From: Tritrichomonas musculus
Lineage: Eukaryota; Parabasalia; Tritrichomonadida; Tritrichomonadidae
Assembly (NCBI GenBank): GCA_039105265.1
Contig: JAPFFF010000020.1
Span: forward strand, 2,063,001-2,127,000
DNA length: 64,000 nucleotides
Direction: 5' to 3'
Below, piece by piece: positions 1 to 9,281 of this stretch. The first letter of the stretch is position 1; each line of letters opens with the position of its first letter. The notes under the pieces are model-generated. The model was not told where the DNA came from. It searched no databases and saw only the letters and a list, made by a program, of their open reading frames with translations. Both the position numbers and the translations under genes were made by a program.

Positions 1-2
1 GC

Positions 3-998
3 TTAAACTGCAACAATGACTATCTACCCAAAGGACAAACTATCAAAATGATTGTTGATAATATCACATTAGAGGATTACATAGAGTTTCAAAAGATAGA
101 GTTTAACATTTTACGTGGATACTATTGGGATGGTAAAAAAGATTATAGAATAAGAGATTGCATCAGTGATATCTTCAATAAAAGACTTGAATATAAAAAG
201 CAAAATAATCCATTACAAAATCTCTATAAACTTATTATGAATTCATGTTATGGTAAAACAATTGAGAAACCAGTTGAAAAAGATTATAAATATTTACGTG
301 AAGGAGATGAATTAGATAAATTTTGGCAAAAGAATTATAATAAAATAGTTGAAGATATTCAATTGAACAACTCTAACATTCACGCAGTTAAGACTCTAAA
401 ACAAATAGATAAACATTTTAATTTTTCATTGTTAGGTATTCAAGTTTTGTCTATGTCTAAGAGAATTATGAATGAAGTAATGTGTTTAGCTTTTGATATC
501 GGATGCCACATTTATTACCAAGATACAGATTCATTTATGATTGAATCTAATGATTTAAAGCTATTACAAAAAGAATTTAATAAAAAATATAATAGAGAAC
601 TTATAGGTAAAAATCTTGGTCAATTCCATTGTGATTTCCCATCTATTAACAATCATCCAGAAATGCCTGAATCAATTGAAGCATTCTTTTTAATGAAAAA
701 GATGTATGTTCATAAAATAACAGATTCCACTGGTGATATCGATTATGTTATTAGAGGTAAAGGACTTACACAAAATTCTATTAAATACAAATATAATGAA
801 GATTTTAATGGAGATGTTATGAAACTTTATGAATCGTTATTTAATGGAAACTCTATAACATTTGATTTAGCAAAAGGTCAACCATGTTTCGATATGAACA
901 AAAATATGACTGTATCAACTAGAAAAAAATTCGAGAGATGTATTAAAACAGACTATACTGAAGGTGATATAGATTTGTATTTTAAGCAGCTGATTTAA
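3..998 (+). CDS. Protein-primed DNA polymerase B, C-terminal part (runs off left edge)
   Basis: The frame is open to the window edge and encodes the polymerase half of a family-B, protein-primed DNA polymerase. Visible motifs are the KxxxNSxYG-type motif B (LIMNSCYGK) and motif C, YQDTDS, which holds the catalytic aspartates. The arrangement matches the complete polymerase of the inner element (RGYYFDEGF, LLLNSIYGKS, YQDTDS), although the sequences are well diverged. In Polintons this enzyme copies the linear element from a protein primer bound at its ends. The gene ends tail-to-tail with the integrase, overlapping it by 17 bp. Family assignment is firm; activity is not claimed. Confidence 0.9.
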   Translation, partial: LNCNNDYLPKGQTIKMIVDNITLEDYIEFQKIEFNILRGYYWDGKKDYRIRDCISDIFNKRLEYKKQNNPLQNLYKLIMNSCYGKTIEKPVEKDYKYLREGDELDKFWQKNYNKIVEDIQLNNSNIHAVKTLKQIDKHFNFSLLGIQVLSMSKRIMNEVMCLAFDIGCHIYYQDTDSFMIESNDLKLLQKEFNKKYNRELIGKNLGQFHCDFPSINNHPEMPESIEAFFLMKKMYVHKITDSTGDIDYVIRGKGLTQNSIKYKYNEDFNGDVMKLYESLFNGNSITFDLAKGQPCFDMNKNMTVSTRKKFERCIKTDYTEGDIDLYFKQLI

Positions 999-2688
999 AA
1001 CGTGGTATTGATTGAATATTATTTTTTTCATCAACAACTCTATATAATCCATTAGCAAACCCAATAACTTTATATTTACCTGGTTGCACATTTGTCCTTC
1101 TTTTCATCATTCCATCCTTTTCATTATACAGTTTAACACTCATACCTTTATTTAAATAAAATCCATCACTCATCATAATATTATAGTTCTCTTTGCATAT
1201 ATTCATAACAATATATGATTCAAGTTCTTTATCATCATTTACTTGTTTTGGACTAACACTTTTACCAGCATATTTAGATAATGTTTTATGTGGTGCATTA
1301 TTATATTGTCTCACTAATTCATTCATAATAGATGGTGTAATAATTCCTACTCTTATGTTATAAGACATATCTCTTAATGTTCTAATAACTCTATCAATCA
1401 ACCCTAATGAACTATGCATAGGGTCAGTTTTTATTTGTTTCTGCTCACGTTTCATAAAATCTGGATAATTACCCATTTTCATTCTTGGTGCAGTTCTCCA
1501 ATGAATACCATGAGAATTATAATAATTTTGTGCCTTTCTCGAGTTAAACGAACCTTCTCCATCAAATGTTAAATGCTTAATAATGACACCTGATTTTATT
1601 ATTTTATCGAGTGTCTTTAAATAGTTATCAGCTGATTTTTCATATTTAGCAAAGCGTTGTCTTTTCGCATCTATGTTTTCTCCATTGTCAAACAAAATTT
1701 GGTTCACTAATTCAACATATAAATATCTTGTGTTAACGTTTATCATAACAAGATAACACAGTTTATCTACAAACATCAAATCAATAATATATGAATATCT
1801 CGATGATACTTTATGCAATTTATACTTTTTATTTGATTTTAATGGGAAATATGATGTATGTTCAGATATATTAACCTGCTTACCAGGAAATATTCTTTGT
1901 AATGCTCTTATTTTGTTCTCTGATTTGAATCCAATATAATTTTGCTCTTCTGGAATAGTATAGGTAGTATGCGTTGTTGGCTGATAATAAAATTTGTTAA
2001 CATATCTATCATACCATTCATCTAATGATAATGATGTTTGTCCCCAATTTTGACTAACTCTAGCGAATTCATCTTTATTTAATAATCTTTCATGATTAAA
2101 TACGACAAAATCATTTAGTTTTTCAGTGAATGTGTCTCTTAATATGTGTCTTTGAGGTGTCTCAGATTCTTGTCTTTTATTCCATTCTTCAACAAATATA
2201 TTATATAATCTTCTAAAATCATCTTCAGTTATTGGAAGTTTATTATTTTCTGATAACAATGAACGTGCTTGACTTATAGTATATTTTTGTTTGTTATTCA
2301 GTTTTTCGAATAATCTATTTTTACACTTTTGATATGTATTCATATATTTTTTATGCCTCTGATATGCTATACTATCAAGTAATTTTTTATGAATTTCTTT
2401 GTAGTTAATTGATATAAAATTCCTTATTTGTATATTATCATTTTCTGTAAATATTTTGTCATAATAATATGTAATATTTCTATAATCCCAAGTATCATGT
2501 TTATAATGAAAATCTTCGGTTAATGTGTCATGTATTTCTCTACATATCCATTTTCTAACTGTATTGTAAATAAAGATAAAATCATTATTTCCTTCAATAT
2601 CTGCTATATCATCTTTGTATCTCTGTTCATTTATTATAGCATTTATTATTTTATCCGTGTTATTATAAAGTAAATTACTAGTATTCAT
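982..2688 (-). CDS. Polinton integrase (retroviral-type DDE)
   Basis: This 568-residue protein has a long N-terminal region (about 1-265), an RNase-H-fold integrase core (about 290-470) and a C-terminal SH3/chromo-like tail. Core signatures are IIDLMFVDKLCYLVMINVN, with an early acidic residue followed by a beta-strand and the typical N-T-R-Y turn, then LTFDGEGSFNS, then a helix ending in RVIRTLRDM, then the YNNAPHKTL motif common to integrases. The C-terminal segment (MMKRRTNVQPGKYKVIG) resembles the small barrel after Polinton and retroviral cores. It would insert the element into host DNA. It is larger than, and only distantly similar to, the inner-element integrase. An ATG follows an A-rich leader. 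Confidence 0.88.
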   Translation of the reverse strand: MNTSNLLYNNTDKIINAIINEQRYKDDIADIEGNNDFIFIYNTVRKWICREIHDTLTEDFHYKHDTWDYRNITYYYDKIFTENDNIQIRNFISINYKEIHKKLLDSIAYQRHKKYMNTYQKCKNRLFEKLNNKQKYTISQARSLLSENNKLPITEDDFRRLYNIFVEEWNKRQESETPQRHILRDTFTEKLNDFVVFNHERLLNKDEFARVSQNWGQTSLSLDEWYDRYVNKFYYQPTTHTTYTIPEEQNYIGFKSENKIRALQRIFPGKQVNISEHTSYFPLKSNKKYKLHKVSSRYSYIIDLMFVDKLCYLVMINVNTRYLYVELVNQILFDNGENIDAKRQRFAKYEKSADNYLKTLDKIIKSGVIIKHLTFDGEGSFNSRKAQNYYNSHGIHWRTAPRMKMGNYPDFMKREQKQIKTDPMHSSLGLIDRVIRTLRDMSYNIRVGIITPSIMNELVRQYNNAPHKTLSKYAGKSVSPKQVNDDKELESYIVMNICKENYNIMMSDGFYLNKGMSVKLYNEKDGMMKRRTNVQPGKYKVIGFANGLYRVVDEKNNIQSIPRFKSAA

Positions 2689-2705
2689 TTTTTATTTAGT
2701 ATTAA

Positions 2706-3014
2706 ATGAACAACGACAAGGACGTAGTCCATGGCTCCAGCTATGCTGGCGAAGTTGCTCAGAGCATGCGCATGAACCAGCAAGATTGCCTCACACTACC
2801 ACCTCTTAAACAATGGCACGAAAGAAAAACATTTGCATCATCAACACTTAAACAAATCAAATCACGTCTTCAATATTATCGAAAAATATTAAAGGAACCT
2901 ATACCAACTGATCCAAAAAAAATAGCAAAACGTAATAAGATTCAACGCAAATATGAATATAATATGAAGGTCAGAAATTTGTTAAATAAAGCAGTAAACA
3001 ATCTTTATTTATAA
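2706..3014 (+). CDS. Small basic protein of outer Maverick, unknown
   Basis: A 102-residue, lysine/arginine-rich protein. The C-terminal two thirds (from KQWHERKTF onward) is predicted mostly helical with many K/R, which suggests nucleic-acid or capsid-lumen binding. That is only an inference. It starts 17 bp from the divergent integrase start and sits 7 bp before the next gene, so the two may be expressed together. The start codon context is TTAAATG. I do not recognise the family. Confidence 0.5.
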   Translation: MNNDKDVVHGSSYAGEVAQSMRMNQQDCLTLPPLKQWHERKTFASSTLKQIKSRLQYYRKILKEPIPTDPKKIAKRNKIQRKYEYNMKVRNLLNKAVNNLYL

Positions 3015-3021
3015 TACAAAA

Positions 3022-3531
3022 ATGACTTTACGACAAGCTCGCATATTATCATCAGAAGCGAAAAGCAAGAATAATACCACTATAACGCAAGAACAAAATA
3101 CTAATATCAAAATAACACAGTTGCCTTATCCTAATGTTCCACAAATAGATGCCTCTAAGACACTCAGTAGAAGCAACTCATTATCTGATTTAAAGAATTA
3201 TTCACAATTGGAGACTCTTGAACAAAAAAATAAATTTTTAGAAATGCTAGTGAATGTTTATGAAGATAATCCATTAAAAGTCAATTCATATTTAGTTTGC
3301 AATACTACATCATTAATGAATATGATAAAATTATTGACAGATGCTGATAAAGTAGAATTAGTATTAAACGAAGATATAGCATGTAATTCATGTTGTAGTA
3401 GCGATAAATTAATATATATCTCAAAGATTCTCATAACGAAAAACAATAAAACTGAAGATATGAAGTATGCTTACAATGATGTTTACTCACAGTTTATCAA
3501 ATATGGCGTGAGTATGAAAATATGTATTTAA
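3022..3531 (+). CDS. Conserved Maverick protein of unknown function (LNED family), outer copy
   Basis: This 169-residue protein has a disordered N-terminal half and a compact C-terminal domain (about 75-169). The C-terminal domain is clearly related to that of the inner-element gene at 13878-14402. Shared landmarks in order are SL.N.IK, VEL.LNED, one or more cysteines, a short basic segment, an I.I.K.N strand, a YN..Y helix and a terminal K.CI. Two Maverick subfamilies that differ strongly elsewhere both keep this domain, which suggests a core role. None of the standard Polinton functions matches it, so the function is unknown. Confidence 0.6.
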   Translation: MTLRQARILSSEAKSKNNTTITQEQNTNIKITQLPYPNVPQIDASKTLSRSNSLSDLKNYSQLETLEQKNKFLEMLVNVYEDNPLKVNSYLVCNTTSLMNMIKLLTDADKVELVLNEDIACNSCCSSDKLIYISKILITKNNKTEDMKYAYNDVYSQFIKYGVSMKICI

Positions 3532-3578
3532 TCTCACGACTCTTGCAAAGCAAGCGGCATATCGCTCAAACTTGCAGT

Positions 3579-4252
3579 TTAAGCTTTGGATAACGCTAAT
3601 ATATGTTCATTTATTTTTGCACTCACTTTTCCTACAATACTTTGTTGAATCTTTAATGTTAATGCATAATCTTCATCCAATATTCTTCCATCATATAGAA
3701 TCACATCACCTATTGCATATAAATTAGCATCATCAACATAAAATAAATAGTCTCCATGTGTAGAGAATGTAATGTTATTTTTTTCTTTATCAATACTAGT
3801 GATTACATCAATATACTCTTTCCATGAACCATTTATTTTAACACTACTAATGCAATCAACTGAATCTGTTGCAGTAGAACTCACAAATGAACCATTAACA
3901 TTTTTATACACATGACCAGACATAAATACAGGTTTCCCAAGTGCGTAATCTTCAATATTTTCACCAGCTTCAATTGGTGCATAATGAGTAATTGTTGTAC
4001 TGGATTTGTGTAAATTTGTTATTTTTGTATGTAAGGTTTGGTATAATTGTAATGATAGATTTGTTGATGTACACTTACTAGATGCCTTCATTAATAATAC
4101 ATCCATATAATCTATATTTCCATCGTTGTCAATTAAAACACTTTCAATTAAGTCATTCTTTTTGATATAATCATTTAATGAACTCTTCACTTGCTCAATA
4201 GCAAGGGCCAACTCTGTTGTCAAAGCATATTTATCATTCACATATTTCACCG
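3579..4252 (-). pseudogene. Fiber-like protein part of outer Maverick, left of the nested element
   Basis: Minus-strand coding sequence beginning at the edge of the inner element. It contains the segment YALTTELALAIEQVKS, also found in the right-hand part (29723-32728). It continues with a beta-rich C-terminal region (GKPVFMSGHVYKN, YAIGDVILYDGR) reminiscent of viral fiber tips. A 35-base stretch (4189-4223) is identical to 30441-30475. It belongs to the fiber-like gene into which the inner element inserted; fossil. Confidence 0.65.
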
Positions 4253-4483
4253 AGTAGTATATACGAGTCGGTTTCCGCTGGGGCTGGCACCCCACGCGTC
4301 AACACGAACTCGTCATAAAAGAAAAAGAAAAGAAAAGAAAAAGAAAAGAAAAGAAAAAAGAAAAAAAGAAAAAAATATTCTTGTTCTCACTACTGCTCCC
4401 CATCAATGAAACGGCACAGGTACCCCACCCCACAACCGCCCATCTATGAAACGGCACAGGTACCTGCCCCGAGAATCTCGTAC
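4253..4483 (+). repeat. Left terminal inverted repeat of the inner Maverick
   Basis: It begins AGTAGTATATACGAGTCGG and is the reverse complement of 29493-29722. It contains a GC-rich outer part, an A/G (AAAAG-type) tract at about 4318-4374, and two direct copies of a 25-base box (4400-4424 and 4440-4464) ending in GGTACC. Terminal repeats are the integrase substrate and, in protein-primed systems, the site where replication starts. Confidence 0.93.
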
Positions 4484-4513
4484 CTACTACAACAAAAATT
4501 AAAATAAAAGAAG

Positions 4514-4864
4514 TTAGATTTTACTAAGTAGTTCTTCTATATGAGGTAGTTCAGCATTAGTTTGAACACCTACATCCCAAAGGTCTTCAGTTTGAACACC
4601 TATCTCTTTATATTCATAGGGAATAAAATGACACTCTGTCACTATAAACATTTCTTCTTCTTCTTCTTCTTGATGTTCCTTATAGTTTTTATACAAGCCC
4701 ACTCGCTTTTTTTTCTTTGGGAACTTGGTAATGTTTCTTTCTTTGTCATCAAGAGGATAATGACGAGGTTCATTATTATCAATTCTATCAACAATGATTT
4801 TCCCCCACTTGTTCATACGAAAATAAAAATGAAATGAATCATTTAAAAAGTGAGTAAATGTCAT
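4514..4864 (-). CDS. Small acidic-tailed protein with two LC8-type motifs
   Basis: The start is taken at the first ATG (4864), because the longer open frame begins with GTG; this gives 116 residues. It has an aromatic N-terminal part, a lysine cluster (PKKKKR) that could act as a nuclear signal, an acidic run of glutamates, and a C-terminal tail with two near-identical motifs, IGVQTED (about residues 88-94) and VGVQTNA (about 98-104), ten residues apart. Both fit the G-[IV]-Q-T-[DE] type of dynein light chain LC8 binding sites, and the tandem spacing is typical of LC8 clients. Its start overlaps that of the divergent HNH gene by 7 bp. The family is unknown. Confidence 0.6.
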   Translation of the reverse strand: MTFTHFLNDSFHFYFRMNKWGKIIVDRIDNNEPRHYPLDDKERNITKFPKKKKRVGLYKNYKEHQEEEEEEMFIVTECHFIPYEYKEIGVQTEDLWDVGVQTNAELPHIEELLSKI

Positions 4865-5193
4865 TTGTGCCACTCAAAGGCTTTACTAACGACTATGAGA
4901 TACTGAATAGGTACCCCTTTACTATAAGACGTAAGAGTAATCATTTTATATGCAAAGATGCAAAACATATAAAGGGGTATATACGAGTATGTCTAAATGG
5001 CAACTACTACTTGAAACATGTACTTATAGCAAGACAGTTCATACCTAATGATGACCCACAACATAAAATAGAGGTAGACCATATCAATAGGAATAGGGCT
5101 GACTACCATCTAAGCAACTTAAGATGGATAACCCCAACTGATAGTAACTATAACAGGGATATGCCCAAAATTATAAATGCGAGGGCAGATTAG
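4858..5193 (+). CDS. HNH endonuclease (phage/homing type)
   Basis: A 111-residue protein with a complete HNH nuclease signature: VDHINRNRADYHLSNLRW, followed by ITPTDSNYNR. It is preceded by a small DNA-binding-like region with GYIRVCLNGNYYLKHVLIARQF, the usual layout of free-standing phage HNH enzymes. Such proteins cut DNA and often promote their own spread or that of the element. It lies just inside the left terminal repeat, and its TAAATG start context matches the element's other genes. It is not part of the standard Polinton kit, so it is probably an acquired gene. Confidence 0.85.
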   Translation: MSFVPLKGFTNDYEILNRYPFTIRRKSNHFICKDAKHIKGYIRVCLNGNYYLKHVLIARQFIPNDDPQHKIEVDHINRNRADYHLSNLRWITPTDSNYNRDMPKIINARAD

Positions 5194-5434
5194 ATATTTG
5201 GTACTCTAAGAACTCAAAGGCAAAATGTTCTATTTGGTCGATAAATTCCAAATCACCATCTTTCATCATTACACCAAGAAATTCAGGTTCGAAATACTCA
5301 GCAGCTAACTCTTTTATCTTATTAATTAAAATATTACATACTCCCTCATTAGTCTCACATCTATAATCATAGAGGTAAGACACTATTTTATAGAGGATAT
5401 ATATACGCTCTTTTATGGTCATGAAATAAGCCAT
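5171..5434 (-). CDS. Small helical protein, unknown
   Basis: An 87-residue, mainly helical, mildly acidic protein (IKERIYILYKIVSYLYDY; IKELAAEYFEPEFLG). It overlaps the HNH gene tail-to-tail by 23 bp. The start has the TAAATG context seen through the element. No recognised family; it is called a gene because of the context and compact packing. Confidence 0.5.
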   Translation of the reverse strand: MAYFMTIKERIYILYKIVSYLYDYRCETNEGVCNILINKIKELAAEYFEPEFLGVMMKDGDLEFIDQIEHFAFEFLEYQISNLPSHL

Positions 5435-5500
5435 TTATACAGAAATAAAAAAAATGAAATAAACAACATCTTCTTCTTCTTTCTTTTATTTGATTTTTAA

Positions 5501-7081
5501 ATGACAAGTGATGTAGGTACACAAACTAAACCTAACAATAAAATACAACTATTACAAGGTACTATTAAATTTCGACCTAAACTAGTTGATAGAGATGTTG
5601 CAAGATTAACAAGAGGTTTGGGTCAAACTATATGGAAGTTCTCTAATAATCAAATAAATCTACAAAAATTATATGAGACATATTTAAATACTAGTATAGC
5701 TTTTAAAGACGTACTTGAATTTGCTAATAGACTCAAGAGAGAGAAACCAAGAGCAAAATTTACAGGTTGTGTGTTTGCTATTAAGAAAAATCAAGATGAT
5801 AAAGATGAACATGGGCATTACATAACAGTATTAAAGCCATATCAATATACTCTCCAAGAATCAGATCAAGGTATATTAACAGAGATAAAATTACATTATG
5901 ATATTATCAACATAAGGATATCTCGAATGAAGACTGAGGAGGAAAAACAAGCAGCTAGAGAACTGAGAGAGCAGATGAAAGAAAGAACATTGAAAAGTGA
6001 TAAGAAAGAATATAAAACTAGAGGTATTCAAACAGATGATATACCAGAATTGGCTCCATTACCCAGACCTCCAACTTTAAATCGAAATGATTATCATCTT
6101 AACCTTAGGAAAATCGGTAGGAACCGACCCACAAATGTTGAGCCACCAACAAGGGATCAAAATCAAAACAGAATTCAACTTTTACTTCAAAGTAGTACAA
6201 ATTTAGACGAGGATGATAGACCTAAGAAAAAATCAAAACAACATAAGAAAAAATCAAAACGACCTCGTTCACCTTCACCTCCACCTCCTCCTCCTTCTCG
6301 TTCACCTTCACCTCCACCACCTCCACCACCTCCTCCTCCTTCATCACCACCTCCACAGTTTCCATCATCACATACCTCTCGAGGTACTAGTCCTCCTCCA
6401 AGAGAACCCCGTATGACACCACAGAAGACAGGAGAGTTTACAGTAGACCAAAGACGTCATAAAATTCATGATTGGAGGAGTTTAGTCAATGATGAAAATA
6501 TAGAAGAAGATGTTATTGATGACTACTTGAAACTTCTATATAACAAAGGAAAGAGATTGAATAAACAACCTGGTCAAAATGAAGCAGAGTTTGATAAAAA
6601 GAAAATATTGGTTGTACCTACTGCATTTTATACCCTCCTTTCTATGGCATATGAGACTAATGATATGGAAAAAATACATGAACTGATGAAAAGTCCTATC
6701 TCAGGTAAACAGTCATTTACACATTTCGATAAAGTATTTGTCCCCATTTGCTCAGATGGAGAACATTGGGTTTTATGTATTGTTCGATATCCAAAGAAAA
6801 TAATCGAATGCTATGACTCTGAGAATAAGTCAATGGCACCAGAGGTAAAGACACTTAATAAGTGGATCAATATTTCAGGAACAGGTAAGTTAAAAGCAAA
6901 ATATTATGATGTACCTAGTCAAAGGAATAACAAGGATTGTGGAGTGTTTCTAATGGAATCTTGTCGTACCTTTTTGCATGAAGGAAATGGTAAGTTTAAA
7001 CAACGCAATATACCAGATATTAGAAAGAGAATACTTCGAGAACTTCAAAACAATGAATTAGAAACAGGTGTTGTATATTAA
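5501..7081 (+). CDS. Maturation cysteine protease (adenain/Ulp1-like) with long Pro-rich N-terminal region
   Basis: This 526-residue protein has a C-terminal Ulp1/adenain-type peptidase (about 375-505). The catalytic order is His422 in EHWVLCIVRYP, Asp439 in ECYDSEN and Cys480 in NNKDCGVFLMES. In Polintons this enzyme matures virion proteins. Residues 1-250 are unlike usual Polinton proteases and contain two LC8-type motifs: DVGTQTKP at the extreme N-terminus (about 4-11) and RGIQTDD (about 174-180). Next come a lysine-rich stretch and a long polyproline/serine region (about 255-300). It heads the co-directional structural cluster, 24 bp before the penton-like gene. The start is TAAATG after a T-rich tract. 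Confidence 0.85.
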   Translation: MTSDVGTQTKPNNKIQLLQGTIKFRPKLVDRDVARLTRGLGQTIWKFSNNQINLQKLYETYLNTSIAFKDVLEFANRLKREKPRAKFTGCVFAIKKNQDDKDEHGHYITVLKPYQYTLQESDQGILTEIKLHYDIINIRISRMKTEEEKQAARELREQMKERTLKSDKKEYKTRGIQTDDIPELAPLPRPPTLNRNDYHLNLRKIGRNRPTNVEPPTRDQNQNRIQLLLQSSTNLDEDDRPKKKSKQHKKKSKRPRSPSPPPPPPSRSPSPPPPPPPPPPSSPPPQFPSSHTSRGTSPPPREPRMTPQKTGEFTVDQRRHKIHDWRSLVNDENIEEDVIDDYLKLLYNKGKRLNKQPGQNEAEFDKKKILVVPTAFYTLLSMAYETNDMEKIHELMKSPISGKQSFTHFDKVFVPICSDGEHWVLCIVRYPKKIIECYDSENKSMAPEVKTLNKWINISGTGKLKAKYYDVPSQRNNKDCGVFLMESCRTFLHEGNGKFKQRNIPDIRKRILRELQNNELETGVVY

Positions 7082-7105
7082 TAAAGACTTTTTATTCAAC
7101 TCGAA

Positions 7106-8110
7106 ATGGAATTACCACCAAGTGTTAACACTTTATATCCTAATCGAGATAATATAGTTAATGATGGTAATACACCTCTTCCAATCGAAACAGCCTACTT
7201 CCTTGAGGATGCTCAACATGATAAAGCTAAGTTTAATAGGTATTGGTTTAATTTCCCACCAGAATGGTCAACTGCAAACAAAGGGGAATCTATTGTTGGT
7301 GTTCGTTCAGCGCATATCATTAAGAGAAGACGCAAATTAGAATTTAATGTGACTATATTTAAAGTTCAAAAATCCTACTTTGTTTTACATGGGGGAAATA
7401 TAAACGACCCTATTTTAACTCAAGAACTAGTTGATAAATTCTACCAGGACGAGCTCAAAGTAGAATATGAAAAAGAGCCTACTTGGAAATGGATAGCAAA
7501 TTTTGATGTTATTGATTGGGTGTCAGAGGAAGGGGACTTAAGAGGGTTCTTTGATGCTGTTAACGCCGCGATGAAATCTTGGATAGCTATGCATGGACAA
7601 TATGGAAATGCATTTTCCCAAAATGATTCATTAATTGCATATCGAGATATACAAACAGATGGATATTATGATAAAGATGGTTTTCATGAAATTATATATA
7701 CCAAAAATAATGATAATATAGAGGAAGATTCAAGCCAATTTATCAATTTTTTCCAAATTGGTGATTGGAATGAGGACTTTGCAGATGTGTTTAATATAGG
7801 CACAGGAGCTTATCAAAATAACCCTAAGAAGTATTCAACTTTAAGTAAGAGGTTGGTATTTGATAATGTATGGGACAGACATCCATGTAAAATATATTCA
7901 TCTATTGGTGAACAAGCATTGCATAACTATATTGGAGATAGTGATGTTGAATATAGTCCTATTAAGTACTTCAAGTTAAACTCAATGGACCAAAGGTTTT
8001 GGATAGACTTCTATAGTGATGCACATTATAATTGTCCAACCAAACTACCTCCTAAAGATTCATTTGTTATCGAAATGCAATTCCTTCAATACGATAAGAT
8101 GTTTATTTAA
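7106..8110 (+). CDS. Penton-like minor capsid protein
   Basis: A 334-residue protein in the position expected of the minor (penton) capsid protein. Its C-terminal part (about 260-334) ends in alternating hydrophobic strands with FWIDFYSDAH and SFVIEMQFLQYD. This resembles the end of single-jelly-roll pentons, where a strand, a D/N-rich turn and a final hydrophobic strand close the barrel. A short protein of the outer element (32799-33146) ends in the same way. It would form the five-fold vertices. Assignment rests on pattern and context, not on a diagnostic motif. Confidence 0.6.
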   Translation: MELPPSVNTLYPNRDNIVNDGNTPLPIETAYFLEDAQHDKAKFNRYWFNFPPEWSTANKGESIVGVRSAHIIKRRRKLEFNVTIFKVQKSYFVLHGGNINDPILTQELVDKFYQDELKVEYEKEPTWKWIANFDVIDWVSEEGDLRGFFDAVNAAMKSWIAMHGQYGNAFSQNDSLIAYRDIQTDGYYDKDGFHEIIYTKNNDNIEEDSSQFINFFQIGDWNEDFADVFNIGTGAYQNNPKKYSTLSKRLVFDNVWDRHPCKIYSSIGEQALHNYIGDSDVEYSPIKYFKLNSMDQRFWIDFYSDAHYNCPTKLPPKDSFVIEMQFLQYDKMFI

Positions 8111-8116
8111 AAATAA

Positions 8117-9271
8117 ATGAGTAAAGAAGAACCAAGCCCATATGAAAAATTATACAACAAAGCTAAATGGAAGACCTTGGACAAATACCTTAGCATGGCA
8201 AAACAAGAGAATCTAAATGAAGAAGAAGCAAAGAAATACTTTGATGAAAGAGTAGTACATGATAAGAGAGTACCTAAAGCACAATTTATACCTATTGTAT
8301 CCAAACATCCTCATGGTTATCAAATGGATACCTTCATTAATAATAAAGAGGCAGGTGGGTTGAATTATCTAATGTTCATCAATATCAACACCAGAAAAGC
8401 ATATGCATATCCTATGAATGGTAAAGGAGCAAGAGAAGTATTAACAGCACTTCATAAATTTGTTAATGATGTACCTCATGTATATTCGATAACAAGTGAT
8501 GAGGATGCAGCATATTTATCATCAACAGTCTTAGACTTCATGAGAGAGAAGAACATAAAATACCGAACAACAACTGAGAATAACCATAATGTACTTGGCA
8601 TTATTAATAGGTTTATGAGAACTATAAGAGATGCTATTGGTGAAAATAGGTTTATTCAACCAAAGGAGATGCATGATTTGGTCAACATATATAACAACTC
8701 TCCTCATAGGTCTTTAGATAATAAAGCACCTAATGATATTACTCCAGAGGATGAAATAAAGTACATACAAAAGAATGCACGCATTAATCCATACCATTTT
8801 AATCCAGGTGAGAAGGTCAGGTTAGTACTCGAAAAAGAACCATTTGGTAAAAGAAGAAGTAATTTGTCCAATGAGTCTTATATAGTTGACTCACAAAAAG
8901 GTAACCAGTTTGTGGTCAAGTCCAAAGATGGTTCAACTAGTTCATTCCCTGGATATAGGTTGTTAAGGACAAGAGACAAAAGGATTAAAGTAGCTGAAAG
9001 ACTAAATGAAGGTAAAGAAGGTATTATTGAAAAAATATATAACTTTGATGAAGATACTGGTAAGTATGATTTAAAATGGGAAGGAGTCGAAGGTGATGAT
9101 GCCTTTGCTAGACAAACTATTAGAGATGTAAGGAGAGGTAATCCATTAGTACTTGGTACAGCAGAAAGACAATATTGGTTGGAACAAAAGAAAAATTATG
9201 AACGACAAATTAAAGCAGGTCAAAAGGTTGAGGGCAAACCAATACCAGATAAAATTATGAAATACATTTAA
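8117..9271 (+). CDS. Polinton integrase with C-terminal chromodomain-like region
   Basis: A 384-residue protein that starts 6 bp after the penton-like gene. The integrase core spans about 60-200: HGYQMDTFINN, YLMFININTRKAYAY, TSDEDAAYLSS, then the RFMRTIRDAIG helix and the YNNSPHRSLD motif typical of retroviral-type integrases. An SH3-like segment follows (about 230-290), then a chromodomain-like piece (about 295-335: EGIIEKIYNFDEDTGKYDLKWEGV), as in many Maverick and Ty3/gypsy integrases. It joins the processed element ends to host DNA. It is shorter than, and distant from, the outer-element integrase. Confidence 0.9.
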   Translation: MSKEEPSPYEKLYNKAKWKTLDKYLSMAKQENLNEEEAKKYFDERVVHDKRVPKAQFIPIVSKHPHGYQMDTFINNKEAGGLNYLMFININTRKAYAYPMNGKGAREVLTALHKFVNDVPHVYSITSDEDAAYLSSTVLDFMREKNIKYRTTTENNHNVLGIINRFMRTIRDAIGENRFIQPKEMHDLVNIYNNSPHRSLDNKAPNDITPEDEIKYIQKNARINPYHFNPGEKVRLVLEKEPFGKRRSNLSNESYIVDSQKGNQFVVKSKDGSTSSFPGYRLLRTRDKRIKVAERLNEGKEGIIEKIYNFDEDTGKYDLKWEGVEGDDAFARQTIRDVRRGNPLVLGTAERQYWLEQKKNYERQIKAGQKVEGKPIPDKIMKYI

Positions 9272-9281
9272 AAATTTGTAA

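Noticed and set aside
4865-4873. Longer start for the double-LC8-motif gene
   Set aside because: The first codon there is GTG; the first ATG is at 4864.
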